Counted from the stretch's first letter, positions 11,819 through 21,652 are shown. The stretch: 64,000 nucleotides of DNA from Vandiemenella viatica (GCA_031002005.1 CM061919.1:222082739-222146738); one strand, 5' to 3'. Numbers and translations are program-made. Notes: generated by a model from the letters alone, not told the origin.

Positions 11819-14800
11819 TGATACATTGAAATAGTGAGAAAAAAAGTCTTTTTAATGGCATCATTGATCTTAGTAATCTTGTAAAATCAATACCAAAAAA
11901 ATCATTGAACTATCTGTATGTACTGCAAAATTTAAAACATTCAGCATTTCAAAGCTGTGAGTTAAAAAAAAAAAAAAAATACTGGTGGAAATTGAGAAAA
12001 GAATTAGGAGTGGCATGTGGAAGAGACGAGAGAACCATAAGCATTAATTGGAGCTCAATTTCATGTATGAGGTAGTGGAGAAAGTTTTCCTGTGCATAAA
12101 AATAAATGGGTGTGTATGGAAATAGGTTTAGTGGCATAAACTTTATCATAATAAATATTAATTCATCAAATCTCCATGGGAAGATTGTAATGCTAATTCA
12201 AGAGTGCACACATCTATATGTATATAGGGAAGCATTCCCCTGTGACAGGGTTGGTGAAAGTGGTGGAAGATGGTGTATGTCACACATCTTGCAGCAGGGT
12301 CTATTGCATGGAAAAAAGCCTTGAGACTGACTGTTGGTATGAGGAAGGCTATGTTTGTGTACTAGAAGTTCGCTGAGGTTAAGAGGTCTGCTAAAACAAG
12401 TTCTAGAAGGGGCAGTGAGGATTTTAGTAATAATGGATCTCATTTCAGGGCAGGTTTGTAGGAAATCATAGCCCTGCCGGAACTAAGGAAGGATAGGGAA
12501 TTATGACCCAACACTTACCACAGATAAAGGCCGGTGGGAACAATGAACACAAAAAAGAACAAACACAAGAAACACGCATTATTTCGGCGTTTAGTCTTAT
12601 TCTTGCAAAAGTGAGTCACCAGGCAGAGCCACACGTTACACGACAGCTAACTTGTGAATGCCATGGCCGGCATAGATGGTAGTTTAGTAGGAGGGTGGGG
12701 ATCACAAATACAATATCGATAATGTTGAAGGTATATTATCATTGAAAGTGGTAGATCAACATAATAACTGAGTGATGATACACGCATAAAAATTTTGAAA
12801 AACTTTTAAGTGCGAAAAATAAAATAAAAGCAATATAAATAGTAGAGATAATGCTGGGTCTGGTGGGAGGAATTTATTGGAAATTGAGGCCTGGATGATG
12901 TCTGGTGTCCAGGATATTCGGTAGGCTAGTTTCCATCTACGTAGTTCAGAGGAGGTTGTGTTATCAGGGAAAACACGGATCGCCTTAACTGAGAAACAGT
13001 TGTTAAAATTATTCATTTTGTGGGAACTGGCATGTTTTGCCACTGAATGGGCCTCATTGTTAATATACACTGGTAGACTGTGGCCATTCATTCTGATAGG
13101 AAGTGGGTTAGTAATGAGGCCTATATGGAGCAATGGAGGCATGTAAGTTGATATATGAGGTGTGCATGTAGCATGACCAATGATGGGGAATGTTTCACCT
13201 ATGGTAGGAGTGGAGTAGGTGGTAGTAGCTGGATGCATGTTTTACAGCGGAGTCTGTTGCACGGAAATGATCCCATTGGTAGTTTAGGGGAATTACTGGG
13301 TGAGTACTTGTGAACCAAGATATTTTTTAGATTTGGTGGTCTGCTTAAACGTGCGTGGGGCAGTGGGTAGGATTCTATGGAGAATGGTGTGCATCCTGGG
13401 GAAGAAATGTAAAAAGTCGTGCCTTTGCAAGAATAAGGCTAAACGCCGAAATATTGCATGTTTCTTGTGTTTTCTCTTTTTTGTGTTTGTCGTTCCCAGC
13501 CACCTTCATCTGTGGTAAGTGTTGGGTCGTATTTCTCAGCCTTCCTTAGTTTTATTACCGTTAAGCATTTTCCTACTCATTGTTTTGTTATGTATAAAAC
13601 TAGCCAGGAAGAAATCTGTAAATATTAGGTTTTTTTTTTTTTTTTTAAAAAAAAATGAGACAATTACAGATAAAGATGGAGAAGAAGCTACTGAAAGGAT
13701 TTGAAAAAGGTAGAGATTTTGAGTAACTAGTTTAGTGAGACAGTTAAGGATGATGATTGAAAAATGAGAGAGTATAAAAATGAGCTTATCCATATAATTA
13801 GAAACGAGTAGACTAAAAAATTTGAATCCTGCAAATATCATGAAGGAACTAAGAAAGCAAATAAAAAAAAAGTGTAGATAATACTATTACTGATGTCTTA
13901 AAGTTAGCAGTATTTTGACATAATATCTTTTATCTTTAAATGTTATTTAAATTGAATCTTGATACTTGCTGTTACCAGATAACTGGAAGAGTGCGACAGT
14001 AGTACCACTTCATAAGAGGATGTGACAAATAAGGTTGAAAATTACAGGCCAATCAATCGAGATATTAATATGTAGCCACGTTAGAGCTATCTTTGAGGAA
14101 TGTAAATGGTTTTCAAGACAACAGCCTGGCTTTATACAAGGATATTCATGCGAATCTTAGTAGGCTATATGCAAGATATTTCGCATGAAGTAGACAAGGG
14201 AGGCCAAATTTATAGTGTAGCACTAGATCTTTCAAAGGCTTTTGATAGATTGAGTCATAAAATGGTGCTAAATGAGGTAAAAACTATTGGGAGTAGATTA
14301 AAAAGTGCTTGGCTAGGTAGAAGAAGTCTTAAAAGATAAAGGTGAGTTAGTGCACAAAATGCAATTTCAAAGGAAGTAGAAGTGAAAATGTGCCACAGAG
14401 TAGCATATTGTAACCACTGCTATTCGTCATTCTAATGAATGATTGTGTTGGTGAATTATTATCAGAAGTTATGTTGTTTGCAGATGACGTAACGCAGTAT
14501 AACATGATCAAAACAGTAGAAGGGTGATCTGAACAGGATATCTAGCTGGGTAGGTCAACATCGCATGAAGATAAATGCAAAGAAGTCATTTTATTAGACA
14601 CACAAATAAAAAAACAACAACTAAAGATTGATTATGGGTATAAGATGGGGAAAGCATTGGTTGTTGAGTACTTGAAATTGTAAATGCCTTGGCATAACAT
14701 TTGATAACAAACTCAACTGGGCAGTACACACTGGTCAGGCAGTAGGGATTAAAAATCCTTTATTTGTTGGAAAGAATGCTGAGAAATAAGGGAATTGGAT

Positions 14801-16648
14801 TACAGACCATTGCTTGAATATGGCTGTGTAATATAGGACCTACATTTTGGGTATCAAATACAGGAGTTGGAGGGTGTGTAAAGAAGGGCTGCTAGATTTG
14901 TCTATGGAAATTATCACAGAACACAATCAGTAAGTGATACAATAAAAGGAGCTGGAATAGGATTCATTGCAAGACAGGAGAAGGACGAATAGAATCACAG
15001 GACAGTACAAGGTGATGAGGTGTGGAAAAATATTGGTGGAAGAATTAGGAGTGGTGCTATTTTCTGTGAAATGCTTTGTAATAAGAAAAACAATTACCAT
15101 TTGTAATAGCTTTTTCCTGGTTATATTGTGAATTTTGTTTGTTTTCTTTTATCAGTTGCAACATACACAGGCCATGAAGTTGGGTCATTCTATGTAAAGA
15201 CATGTCTGAGTCCAGATGGGCAGTATCTCCTGAGTGGTTCGAGCAATGAGAAAGCTTATATATGGAATGTTGACAGACCTGGAGACCCTGTGACTGCTTT
15301 AGTTGGGCACTACCTTGAAGTTACTTGTGTTGGTTGGTGCCCAGTTGGGGATATGCAGGTTAGTTAATACTCAATTATTATAAATATGAAAATGTTTTTG
15401 AGGAATTAAAACAAGGAAGGAATGATCAGTAAGCCTGTTACTTGACAGGTTTTTGGCTATAATTTGCAAATTGTTGTTATTATTAGGCTTTTACGGCCTC
15501 TTGGACCACTTTAGTCATTTTCTGGTTGTCTTCTTAGGCATGTGCATGCACCATTCTTTTTCGAATTTCCCAGTATGTTTTCATTTGTTGTGATCTTCTT
15601 GTCTTTCCTCATCTGCAAAGATTTGCAAATATTACATTAATTGCTGTGTAAAACTACTGTAAAGTAGAAAAATATTAATTTATGTATTTATGTGCATTTC
15701 TGTCACAAGTTCATTTGTTATCAACAATTGTATCTAAGAGAATTATTTATTTCTTAACAGGTTGTAACTTGCTCAGATGACTCCAATGTTCGATTCTGGG
15801 AAATAGCATCTGAATACGAACAAAACAACGAAAATGAAATTAGAGGATGGGCTGAAGATTTAGGTTCTTCTGATCAGCCTTTAACCTTGAAGCTTTCAGG
15901 ATCAAAGAAATTTCGGACCTCATCTTTTTCTCCATCAAAAGTTAGAGCCGTTTTAGAAACAACACCAAAGTCTCAGAAAAGGTTCACTTCCTGTCATAAG
16001 CAAAAGCCAGAGACCCAAGTGACTTCAGTAAGTGATCTACAAATGCTTCAGTCGTGCAGTTACAGTCAAGCCTCTTGTACGAAAAGTGCTTTCGAAAAAG
16101 GACATTGTACAGAAAACCATTCATTAAAGAAGTGTTTAGAAGATTGCGTTGTTTATAATGGACAGTCTGGAAGAAAACGTCGAGCTTTCTCTCCTGTTAA
16201 AGAAGAAAATGGAGAACTTTATAAGCGAACATGTTACGACTTGAAGGGACCAAGAAGACTTTTTAGTCCAGTGCATAAAGTAGTTTCCTCTAATAAAGAG
16301 GACTGTATTACACACAACACAGATAATTTCTGCTGTAATGTTACTGCTATACTTGCCTCTCCAACTCAAAACTTGCCCAACTACGTCATTGACGGAACAT
16401 CTCCCCATCACAGTTGTACACGAAGTCCTTCACAGAAAGAGAATGTTGACTGGTTAACTAAACTAAAAAGCCAAAAGGGCAGTGCAGAGAAACCATCTCA
16501 AGGAACAAATTACATTCCAAAAAGACGATCTCGTTCTGGATCGTCATCTGATGGTAGTATACTGAAATTTTTCCGTATTTCAGGAAAATCTTCAGAGCAG
16601 ACTATTTACTCCACATTTCCTATGACTTCCGGTGACTGCATCAAGTAA
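7529..16648 (+). CDS. DTL: Denticleless/DTL (Cdt2) WD40 protein, 3' part of gene, five exons
   Basis: Join 7529-7645, 9105-9231, 9348-9553, 15156-15358, 15761-16648; all introns are GT-AG and phases match, giving 512 residues to a TAA stop. Known role of the family: Cdt2 is the substrate receptor of the nuclear CRL4 (Cul4-DDB1) ubiquitin ligase, which destroys Cdt1, p21/Dacapo and Set8 when they are bound to PCNA on chromatin. Seen here: WD-type strands ending GRDGVVMLWD (residues about 6-15), GLIKVWDLRKNY (81-92), YIWNVD (184-189) and DDSNVRFWE (223-231), then a long polar tail with several SP sites, the motif NLPNYVIDGTSPHH and KENVDWLTKL, both typical of DTL, and a C-terminal PIP-like box I484-L-K-F487-F488. 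The N-terminal WD repeats precede residue 1 and are not found in 1-7528, so they probably lie left of the window. An ATTAAA at about 16865 may be the poly(A) signal. Confidence 0.95.
7848..8092. repeat. Foldback of Penelope-type terminal module
   Basis: The left arm (about 7848-7945: AATAACAAAGGATAGGGAAA, GTTTAGGGCTGCGATGAGTG, AATAACAGATAACAC) is repeated as its reverse complement in the right arm (about 7990-8092: TATTCACTCATCACAGCCCT, ATTTTCCTTTGTTATTTATT). The loop carries CATGAATAAGG and GAAATATTGTATTTTTGTGT, shared with the single-orientation copy at 60190-60365. It lies in the DTL intron between exons a and b. Confidence 0.8.
8543..8781 (+). repeat. tRNA-derived SINE, complete, with 7-bp target duplications
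   Basis: The head has an A-box-like TGGTGTAACGG at 8554-8564 and a B-box GGTTCGAATCC at 8598-8608, as in RNA polymerase III SINEs derived from tRNA. A conserved body follows (CCATGGTTTCCCAAATCACT), then GACGTAAAGCAGT and an A tail. ATCTGTC at 8536-8542 is repeated at 8782-8788. It is the best-preserved member in the window and sits in a DTL intron. Confidence 0.93.
9105..9231 (+). CDS. DTL: DTL exon b (internal)
   Basis: The acceptor is atttgcag and the donor is GTGAGT at 9232. It encodes a basic Cys/Lys linker (CKKSKCPLPSR) followed by VTGLIFQDENTLISCGAGDG, the strand pattern of the next WD repeat in DTL proteins. It ends two bases into a Gly codon. Confidence 0.92.
9348..9553 (+). CDS. DTL: DTL exon c (internal)
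   Basis: The acceptor is caatag at 9342-9347, after a short 116-bp intron, and the donor is GTAAAG at 9554. It encodes LIKVWDLRKNYSAYKRDPVP and a further blade ending YASCMDNTIYCYNVSTYE. The WDLRKNY core is strongly conserved in DTL. The next intron is 5.6 kb and full of transposon fragments. Confidence 0.94.
9554..10560. other. DTL intron, first kilobase; nothing recognised
   Basis: After the donor at 9554 the sequence is non-coding. I see no transposon ends or structured repeats until the Penelope-type coding remnant begins near 10580. Confidence 0.45.
10570..11240 (+). mobile_element. Penelope-like element (PLE), 3' coding remnant and terminal module
   Basis: The + strand reads DTNNFNSCFTVRAIRVLPNN, then SSSELRR and a few residues on PPGLNLR. 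The same string occurs after the GIY-YIG region in the PLE copies at 12756-13430 and 54940-55900. A long AT-rich tail and a terminal module (TTGTGTTTTGTGCTT, then CATCATCTAAGGTAAGTGG) end near 11240. Confidence 0.7.
11274..11542. repeat. Foldback element, 53-bp near-perfect arms
   Basis: The arm at 11274-11326 (starts TAGGATAGGATAAAAACCAC, includes GAGGATTCCTGCAGCGTTG) is repeated inverted at 11490-11542 with only a few mismatches. The loop is about 160 bp. Both arms carry the ACCGCTTACC / GGTAAGCGGT core of the Penelope-type terminal module. Confidence 0.85.
11600..11770 (+). repeat. Penelope-type terminal module
   Basis: The module reads CGAAGGGTTTGTCCCGAAAA, TGTGTTTGTGTCTTTTCTGT, and CCACATCCATCATCTAAAGG. 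It closely matches the loop of the foldback at 18285-18392. Confidence 0.7.
11781..11812. repeat. (TA)n microsatellite
   Basis: About 16 TA units directly follow the terminal module. A shorter TA run lies at 11583-11600. Confidence 0.95.
12190..12450 (-). mobile_element. PLE fragment with Cys-rich CNRPCCKMC motif
   Basis: On the minus strand it reads RTCFSRPLNLSELLVHKH, a linker, and FFPCNRPCCKMCDIHH. This is the conserved stretch just before the GIY-YIG endonuclease domain in Penelope-like elements (F.RP.NL...L, then CNR..CKTC). Only this part of the copy is kept. Confidence 0.78.
12484..13430 (-). mobile_element. Penelope-like element 3' end with GIY-YIG region
   Basis: Minus strand, from 13430 inward: RPPNLKNILVHKY, FPCNRLRCKTC (about 13270-13240), the GIY-YIG-region remnant including GHATC, HIGLITNPLPIRMNGHSLP and VAKHASSH, then FNNCFSVKAIRVFPDN, and an A/T-rich 3' tail. 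The terminal module ends at about 12484 with GGATAGGGAATTATGACCCA. The longest open stretch is 13238-12756 (160 codons). The endonuclease is not intact: the GIY tyrosines are replaced or frame-shifted. Confidence 0.8.
13415..13560 (+). repeat. Penelope-type terminal module, opposite strand to adjacent PLE
   Basis: AAACGCCGAAATATTGCATG, TTTTTTGTGTTTGTCGTTCC, and CATCTGTGGTAAGTGTTGGG. It abuts the minus-strand PLE coding remnant, so the two form an inverted pair with the module at 12484-12620. Confidence 0.75.
13960..15100 (+). mobile_element. Non-LTR retrotransposon (CR1/Jockey-like) reverse transcriptase remnant
   Basis: Broken + strand frames give, in order: NWKSATVVPLHK (palm entry), ALDLSKAFDRLSHKMVL at about 14216-14270 (first catalytic Asp region), PQSSIL..LLFVILMNDC, LLFADDVTQY at 14473-14500 (the YADD-type box, here FADD), and EGVQRRAARFVYGNYHRTQS at about 14866-14930. 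The order and spacing fit a LINE RT of the CR1/Jockey grade. Many stops mean it is dead. It lies in the 5.6 kb DTL intron. Confidence 0.88.
15156..15358 (+). CDS. DTL: DTL exon d (internal)
   Basis: The acceptor is ttatcag at 15149-15155 and the donor is GTTAGT at 15359. It encodes YTGHEVGSFYVKTCLSPDGQ, then LLSGSSNEKAYIWNVDRPGD and the start of the last blade (VGHYLEVTCVGWCP). It ends on a codon boundary. Confidence 0.95.
15480..15640 (-). mobile_element. LINE ORF C-terminal scrap in DTL intron
   Basis: The minus strand reads MKTYWEIRKRMVHAHA then QKMTKVVQEAVKA. That resembles the extreme C terminus of the RT family whose larger remnant is at 48650-49650 (basic ...REYW.IRK... ending). It is short, so the call is tentative. 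Confidence 0.5.
15761..16648 (+). CDS. DTL: DTL terminal exon with polar tail and PIP-box
   Basis: The acceptor is ttcttaacag, and the frame runs 295 codons to TAA at 16646-16648. The first about 20 residues finish the last WD repeat (CSDDSNVRFWE). The rest is a Ser/Lys-rich, presumably disordered tail. It contains RRAFSPVKEE and RRLFSPVHK (possible CDK-type SP sites), the family motif around TSPHH, and a C-terminal GSILKFFRIS. This last fits the hydrophobic-x-x-aromatic-aromatic core of a PIP-box but lacks the usual leading Gln. A C-terminal PIP-like motif is known in vertebrate Cdt2. Confidence 0.94.
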   Translation, partial: VVTCSDDSNVRFWEIASEYEQNNENEIRGWAEDLGSSDQPLTLKLSGSKKFRTSSFSPSKVRAVLETTPKSQKRFTSCHKQKPETQVTSVSDLQMLQSCSYSQASCTKSAFEKGHCTENHSLKKCLEDCVVYNGQSGRKRRAFSPVKEENGELYKRTCYDLKGPRRLFSPVHKVVSSNKEDCITHNTDNFCCNVTAILASPTQNLPNYVIDGTSPHHSCTRSPSQKENVDWLTKLKSQKGSAEKPSQGTNYIPKRRSRSGSSSDGSILKFFRISGKSSEQTIYSTFPMTSGDCIK

Positions 16649-17160
16649 TCTGTAACAAAAATAATCTCTACATTCTGCTGCGTATCTCATTTCTGTAAAT
16701 AATGATAAAGACATGTTCAAGCATAATTGTGTGATATACAGAGACATTAATAAGTATAATGTAACTATTTTATTATGAAGACTGAGTGATGAGCTGTGGG
16801 GCTCAGCTTAATGCAAGACTACTATTTATATACTTTTTGTATAAATGTGCTATGAACTTTTAAAATTAAATCAGTTTTATGTTTATGCAAGCATTAAGAA
16901 TGAAACCATCACTAATCTCAGATGCCGTCCTTCATTGTTATTTAACTTATATAATTGGAAACCCTTTAAAAACAATTGATTTTGCAAGGAACTATATATT
17001 TATTTGTAGCTAGTAAAAAACACATGGGGGAGGTGGTGTGTGAGTACATATGTTTATATACACTTTTCTTTCCTTTTCACAACCAAACTGTGAATATATA
17101 CGCCACTGTGTAAGATTGAGTGGAATCTAACCACCCAGTCACTTGCATCCCACCTCAATC
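16649..17160. other. DTL 3' UTR and intergenic sequence
   Basis: AT-rich non-coding sequence. ATTAAA at about 16865, some 220 bp after the stop, is the nearest poly(A)-like hexamer; no canonical AATAAA is seen close to the stop. Confidence 0.5.
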
Positions 17161-17310
17161 AGTACAGTGCTTTAGGTGCATAATGTGCTGGAGAAGGGCT
17201 TGCCCAAAAATTGGATGTATGTGTGTACATGTGTTTATTTGATTCTGTTCTGCCGTGCCTTCTGCTATAGTAAGTGTTGTCTTACTTCTATATCCTTAAA
17301 CTAATTGTGC
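17160..17310 (+). repeat. Diverged Penelope-type terminal module
   Basis: GAGAAGGGCTTGCCCAAAAA, GTGTACATGTGTTTATTTG, and CCTTCTGCTATAGTAAGTGTT, ending TATATCC. The layout matches better copies at 13415 and 11600. Confidence 0.55.
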
Positions 17311-17419
17311 TACAACTCATTCATCCGACGTAATGTACTAACACTATTGATTTCATTAGATGAAAGCCCAGTGACAAGGAACACATGAATTATAGAAGTT
17401 ATCAATATTTTTTCTTATA

Positions 17420-18276
17420 CAGGACGTTCGCCGGAAAACGCTACCCTCCCAGTCTGTTGCCGTCGGCAACTTGCTCGGACAGTGGAGCCAGCAGCTCCCG
17501 CCACACGGCACCGTGAATCACCGCACTGTTTAACACCTCCGCTGCCCCAACAGTGCAGTGACGCAGTATAATGGGACCCTTACATTGTTAAGAACGGTTT
17601 CTTTGCATTGTAGCTAGTTTGTGACTTCAGTCTCTTATTAATCAGTGTTGTGAATAAACGTTTCTTTGCGGTTTGGCTGGTTTGGGGCTTCATACTCTTA
17701 CTAATCTGTACCGTGTTTGAGTGTGAGTAAAATTATGGTACGTTACAGTTTGCAACAAAGAATATTTCTCTACGATACATATGTGAAGAAGAAGTCGTTT
17801 AAAAAGTGTCGCAGTAAATTTCGTCGCGAATTTCCTGGCGCTTTACTGCCAGCTAAATCAACAATTCTGCGTCTGGTTAAAAAAGTAAGAGAAACGGGTT
17901 CATTTTTTAACAAAAAGAGACTGTCGGTCAACCGTATTCTCACAGAGGAGAAAATTGACGATATCGCTTTTCGACTAGAACAGTCACCCAAAAAATCATT
18001 AAGTCAGTTAGGGCAGCGTGTGTCTCGAAATATGTTCAGAAGATGTGAAATGTGCATTACACAAGAGGGTCAACACTTCCATCATCTTTTATAAGGTAAG
18101 CTAATGAATTACGTCACATTTAAATGCTTAGCACATACAAGTTTATGAAGCGTGATTATTATGAAATAGTCCGCGGCCGACGGTCGAACAATGCCGGAAG
18201 CTGACCGCTCGCTCGCCGGGAGCAGTTTCTTCCTTGTAGCGCTAACAGTGGGTTGCGTTTCCCGGCGAACGCCCTG
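17420..18276 (+). mobile_element. Mariner-type transposon, internally truncated, with HTH ORF
   Basis: TA target duplications flank inverted ends: CAGGACGTTCGCCGGAAAAC on the left, and CAGGGCGTTCGCCGGGAAAC read inward from the right. The element is 857 bp and encodes only the N-terminal DNA-binding part of a transposase. The right third is GC-rich. Confidence 0.9.
17717..18094 (+). pseudogene. Transposase N-terminal HTH domain (DUF4817-like), truncated
   Basis: The likely start is the ATG at 17735 (MVRYSLQQRIFLYDTYVKK). The protein reads a first helix-turn-helix ending RLVKKVRETGSFFNKKR, a basic linker and a second region EKIDDIAFRLEQSPKKSLSQ. This is the DNA-binding half found at the start of insect Tc1/mariner-like transposases (DUF4817 type). 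No DDE/D catalytic half follows, so it cannot transpose by itself. It could in principle still bind the ends. Confidence 0.8.
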
Positions 18277-18284
18277 TATAAATT

Positions 18285-18392
18285 GGATAGGGAAATGAGC
18301 TACCACTTACAACTGTTGTATTTTTGTCTTTTCTGTGTGTTCGCACCCCACATCCATCATCTAAAGGTAAGGGGTGGCTCATTTCCCTATCC
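18285..18392. repeat. Short foldback, Penelope-type module between 26-bp arms
   Basis: GGATAGGGAAATGAGCTACC at 18285 is mirrored by GGTGGCTCATTTCCCTATCC ending at 18392. The loop holds TTTTTGTCTTTTCTGTGTGT and CATCCATCATCTAAAGGTAA. It starts only nine bases after the mariner-type element ends. Confidence 0.85.
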
Positions 18393-20090
18393 AGTTTAAT
18401 TCCTTTTCGCTACTTAGCGCCTTTGATTTACCTTACACTGGTCCACATTACATTTAACAATTAGGTCAACCTGTATTTATTAAGAATAAATTAATTATTG
18501 GTAGGAGTGAGAAATTAATATGCAAGAAGTATCATGATGTTGTGAAGGAGCGCTGGTAAGTGGGTAGGGCATCAAGTGATAATTCATGTCTTGAGGGAAC
18601 CAGACACCCATTTGTTATCGGGATAATGGGTTTCGATCTGCGCATAGTGATCTGTTGGGTCAAACTCAGAAAATAGTTCCCCATGCATTACTAATCATTT
18701 GTGCTCAGCCAGTAGTGAGCATCCAAATACCTGAAAGATCAGAACGAATGGCTGTTTAACTTTAGGAGGGAAATCGTGGTATGAAAGTTTTGGGAAATGA
18801 GAAAACATCCATCTTTGGACACTTTCATACAGGCAGAGTAGGCGACAGGAAGTAAAGAAAACTTTGCTTAAGACTAATTTTTGTACAAACTTGGTTATCC
18901 AAAGCCGATGTTGTATAGTAAGCAGCTAAGTGAACAATTTCGTCCTGTAGGCAATTGGAGATATTTCTGAAGCTATAGTTGTTTGATTAAATTTACCAGA
19001 GCAGTAATTTTGGTACGAGAAGGCTACTGTATGGTCTGATCACAAGAGCACTCGTCATGTGAAGCATTTTATCGGATGTACCAGAGGAGGAATGTGCAAA
19101 TCGCTTAGCATAGTGGTTGTTGAGCTCAGACACAGGTAAACTGTTTATGTATTCCTGGAAATGCAGCTACTTCACTGTCCTGGACAAGTGAATGGTAGAC
19201 TGCTGCCATTGTAAACGAGCTATCCATCTTTAAATACATTCTCGAAGCGCAGTGAACATGCAAAAGATATCTTGAATAACCTCATTGCTCTCATTTCTTC
19301 CAAAGGAAAGTGTGTGTTCGTATACCAGCTCAATTGGTACTTTTTAAAATAATTTTTGCTGTTCCCATTGGTTGTGATGATGTCAAAACAGTTTTTAACC
19401 AAAGGTTACCTCAAATTAGAAAGTATTGAGAGCAGGAAGAAATGCAGTGAGACAAGTCATTACAGTTACAATGACTTTTGGCTAAATTCACTTTCTGCTT
19501 GGTAAGTAATTTCATGGTCTAAAATTTTTATACTCCAGTACTGAGGTAAGTTATTTGCAGAAAGAGATTCCATGCTGAATCAACATCTTCCAGAGGTGAT
19601 AATTTGAGATCTAGAGCCAGTCTTACTTTTGCTGGAAGATGAGTTTGGAACAAAATCATGAAATCTTGCGTCTACAATATTCCAGTGGTGAAAACTGTGC
19701 AACCATTTATTCACTGAGAAGGGTATTGTTCTCAAGCAAGCTATAGTTTATTTCTGAAGTTTTTTTTTCTTTAAATATATATTCTAGGTATACATCTGAG
19801 AGAGTATGGGGATATCCAGATTGCTGATTTGTCCCAGTCCCCACTTATGACAAACCTGTGTGAGTAGCTTTGAGTAGAAATCTCACAGTAATTAGGCACC
19901 TGTCTGTGTTTGAATTTTTTAGTATTAAACCATACGTCACCATGACTTTTTTTCATTTTACAGTCAGTTATTTATTTTTTATTTTTATATATATTATTAT
20001 ATTATTTTTTACTATTTTTTTTATTATTTATTTACAACTTTATTATTTATTTTCAACTTTTTGAATTAAGCTACACAAAGATTATATTGT
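18393..20090. other. Intergenic, AT-rich; nothing recognised
   Basis: I translated both strands and see no recognisable protein. Minus-strand fragments at 19402-18550 contain short open stretches with no family I know. A low-complexity T/A region is at 19965-20060. Confidence 0.4.
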
Positions 20091-20203
20091 TTTGTTTCAC
20101 TTTTATCGCTGGTCAAGCCTATTCCCCCCCCCCCCCCTTCCCGGCAATTCTACCACTACCACGCGTTTTCCGCCTGTGCTTCATTCATGTGGCGGGTTGG
20201 GAT

Positions 20204-21652
20204 TAAGGATTGCAATCCCGCAGTATTTTCAATCCCACGGGATCCGCGCGGGATTTGGGCCAATCCCGCGGGATCCGTGCGGGATTGGTACAAACAGTTT
20301 TTTAACGCATATATTTAAAACATAGTTACTTAAAAAGTTAATAAATTAAATAATAATTAAATTAATAAATAATTTTTAATGTTAAATGATAAAAATTAAC
20401 AGTTAACAATATTTTAATTGGCAAAATGGCATTAAAACTTTTTAGCGTGTGTTAAATGTATTTCGAGGTTTAACATTTTTGTTTTTTAATCTAAACCAAT
20501 TTTTAAATAAATAATAAAAAATGGAAAATATTGAGTCTTAGATCATATTATGTGCCTTACAATACATCACATAAGTTTAAAAATATGGTTTGCTTAATGA
20601 CCAAGTTACCAGCTTTTTTTTTTTTTTTAATTCTAAATTAACTTTCCACAACACCGAGAAAATCATTCCATTTCACAAAGTGCTGTGAATATACTCTCTA
20701 AAGTGTAGACTTGGCTCAGAACAAGATCTCATAACTTTTTGTCACTGCACAAGAACGAGACTTGGCATTTTTTGCGTGATTTATTATTATATCTCCTGAT
20801 TCCTTGATTGATATTACAGTTGATTCAATGTTATTAAAAGAAACTACTCACCAACACGTAAACTGTCAAGTATTTCAGATTTACTTATGTGGCGTAACGA
20901 CGTTTTTAGAGTGGAAATTATTATTTTTTAGTAAGAAAGGAGACTTTTTCGGCGAATGATTGCAGTGAAGTCCTCATAGATTGATTTAATTGCAAACACA
21001 CGAAATTACACACGCGAGGAAGACGGCGGAGGCAGCCGTCGAAGTATTTTGTTCCTACAATACAATTCGTCGATACACCCGTGAAAATTTCGTTATAACT
21101 TTTTTTACCTTTAGTCGAAATAATAACAAGGAGAAGGGGGATTAATCGACAGTCTGAGCGCCACATGTAAGCAGGCGACTTTCGTCAAAGAAACGCATTG
21201 AGGCAGCGGCCAAAACAACAATAAGTCAAAGGATATACATTTTCCTTTTGATAGCTGTTAAATAAAAAGGTATGCGATCGTTAAAATTACGACAACATTA
21301 GTTTCATATCAGATAACGTGTGCGACACTTAAAAAATAATTATATAGTTAGAAAATCGTACTAAATATGCACCATAACTCAAATTACAGAAATGTGTACT
21401 CCAAACAAACGTAAGTTTTGATGAATACGTAAAAGTGAATTTATTTACTTACGAATGACGAAGGTTGACAAAAACAAACGCTTGTTCACATGAGTCAAAT
21501 GCCAACTAGAAGGGTACAGGCAAACAGTGCAAAATATCCGACAGAGTGGAACAGCGAGTCACACAGATTTACACGCGTTTCCGCCGGATTTTGCGGATTG
21601 CGGATCCGCTTAATTTTGTGCGGGATCCCGCTTTGCTGGATTGTAATCCCTA
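20204..21652. mobile_element. hAT-type DNA element with TTGCAATCCC ends, non-autonomous
   Basis: A perfect 8-bp target duplication GTTGGGAT lies at 20196-20203 and 21653-21660. The ends are inverted: TAAGGATTGCAATCCCGC on the left, and TAGGGATTACAATCCAGC read inward from the right. Subterminal GGGATCC/GCGGGAT motifs are repeated at both ends. The 1,449-bp interior has no transposase I can recognise. It interrupts a Penelope-type terminal module, whose halves (TTCATTCATG before, GTGACCACATCTTTCCCC after) are contiguous at 56370-56410. Confidence 0.88.
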
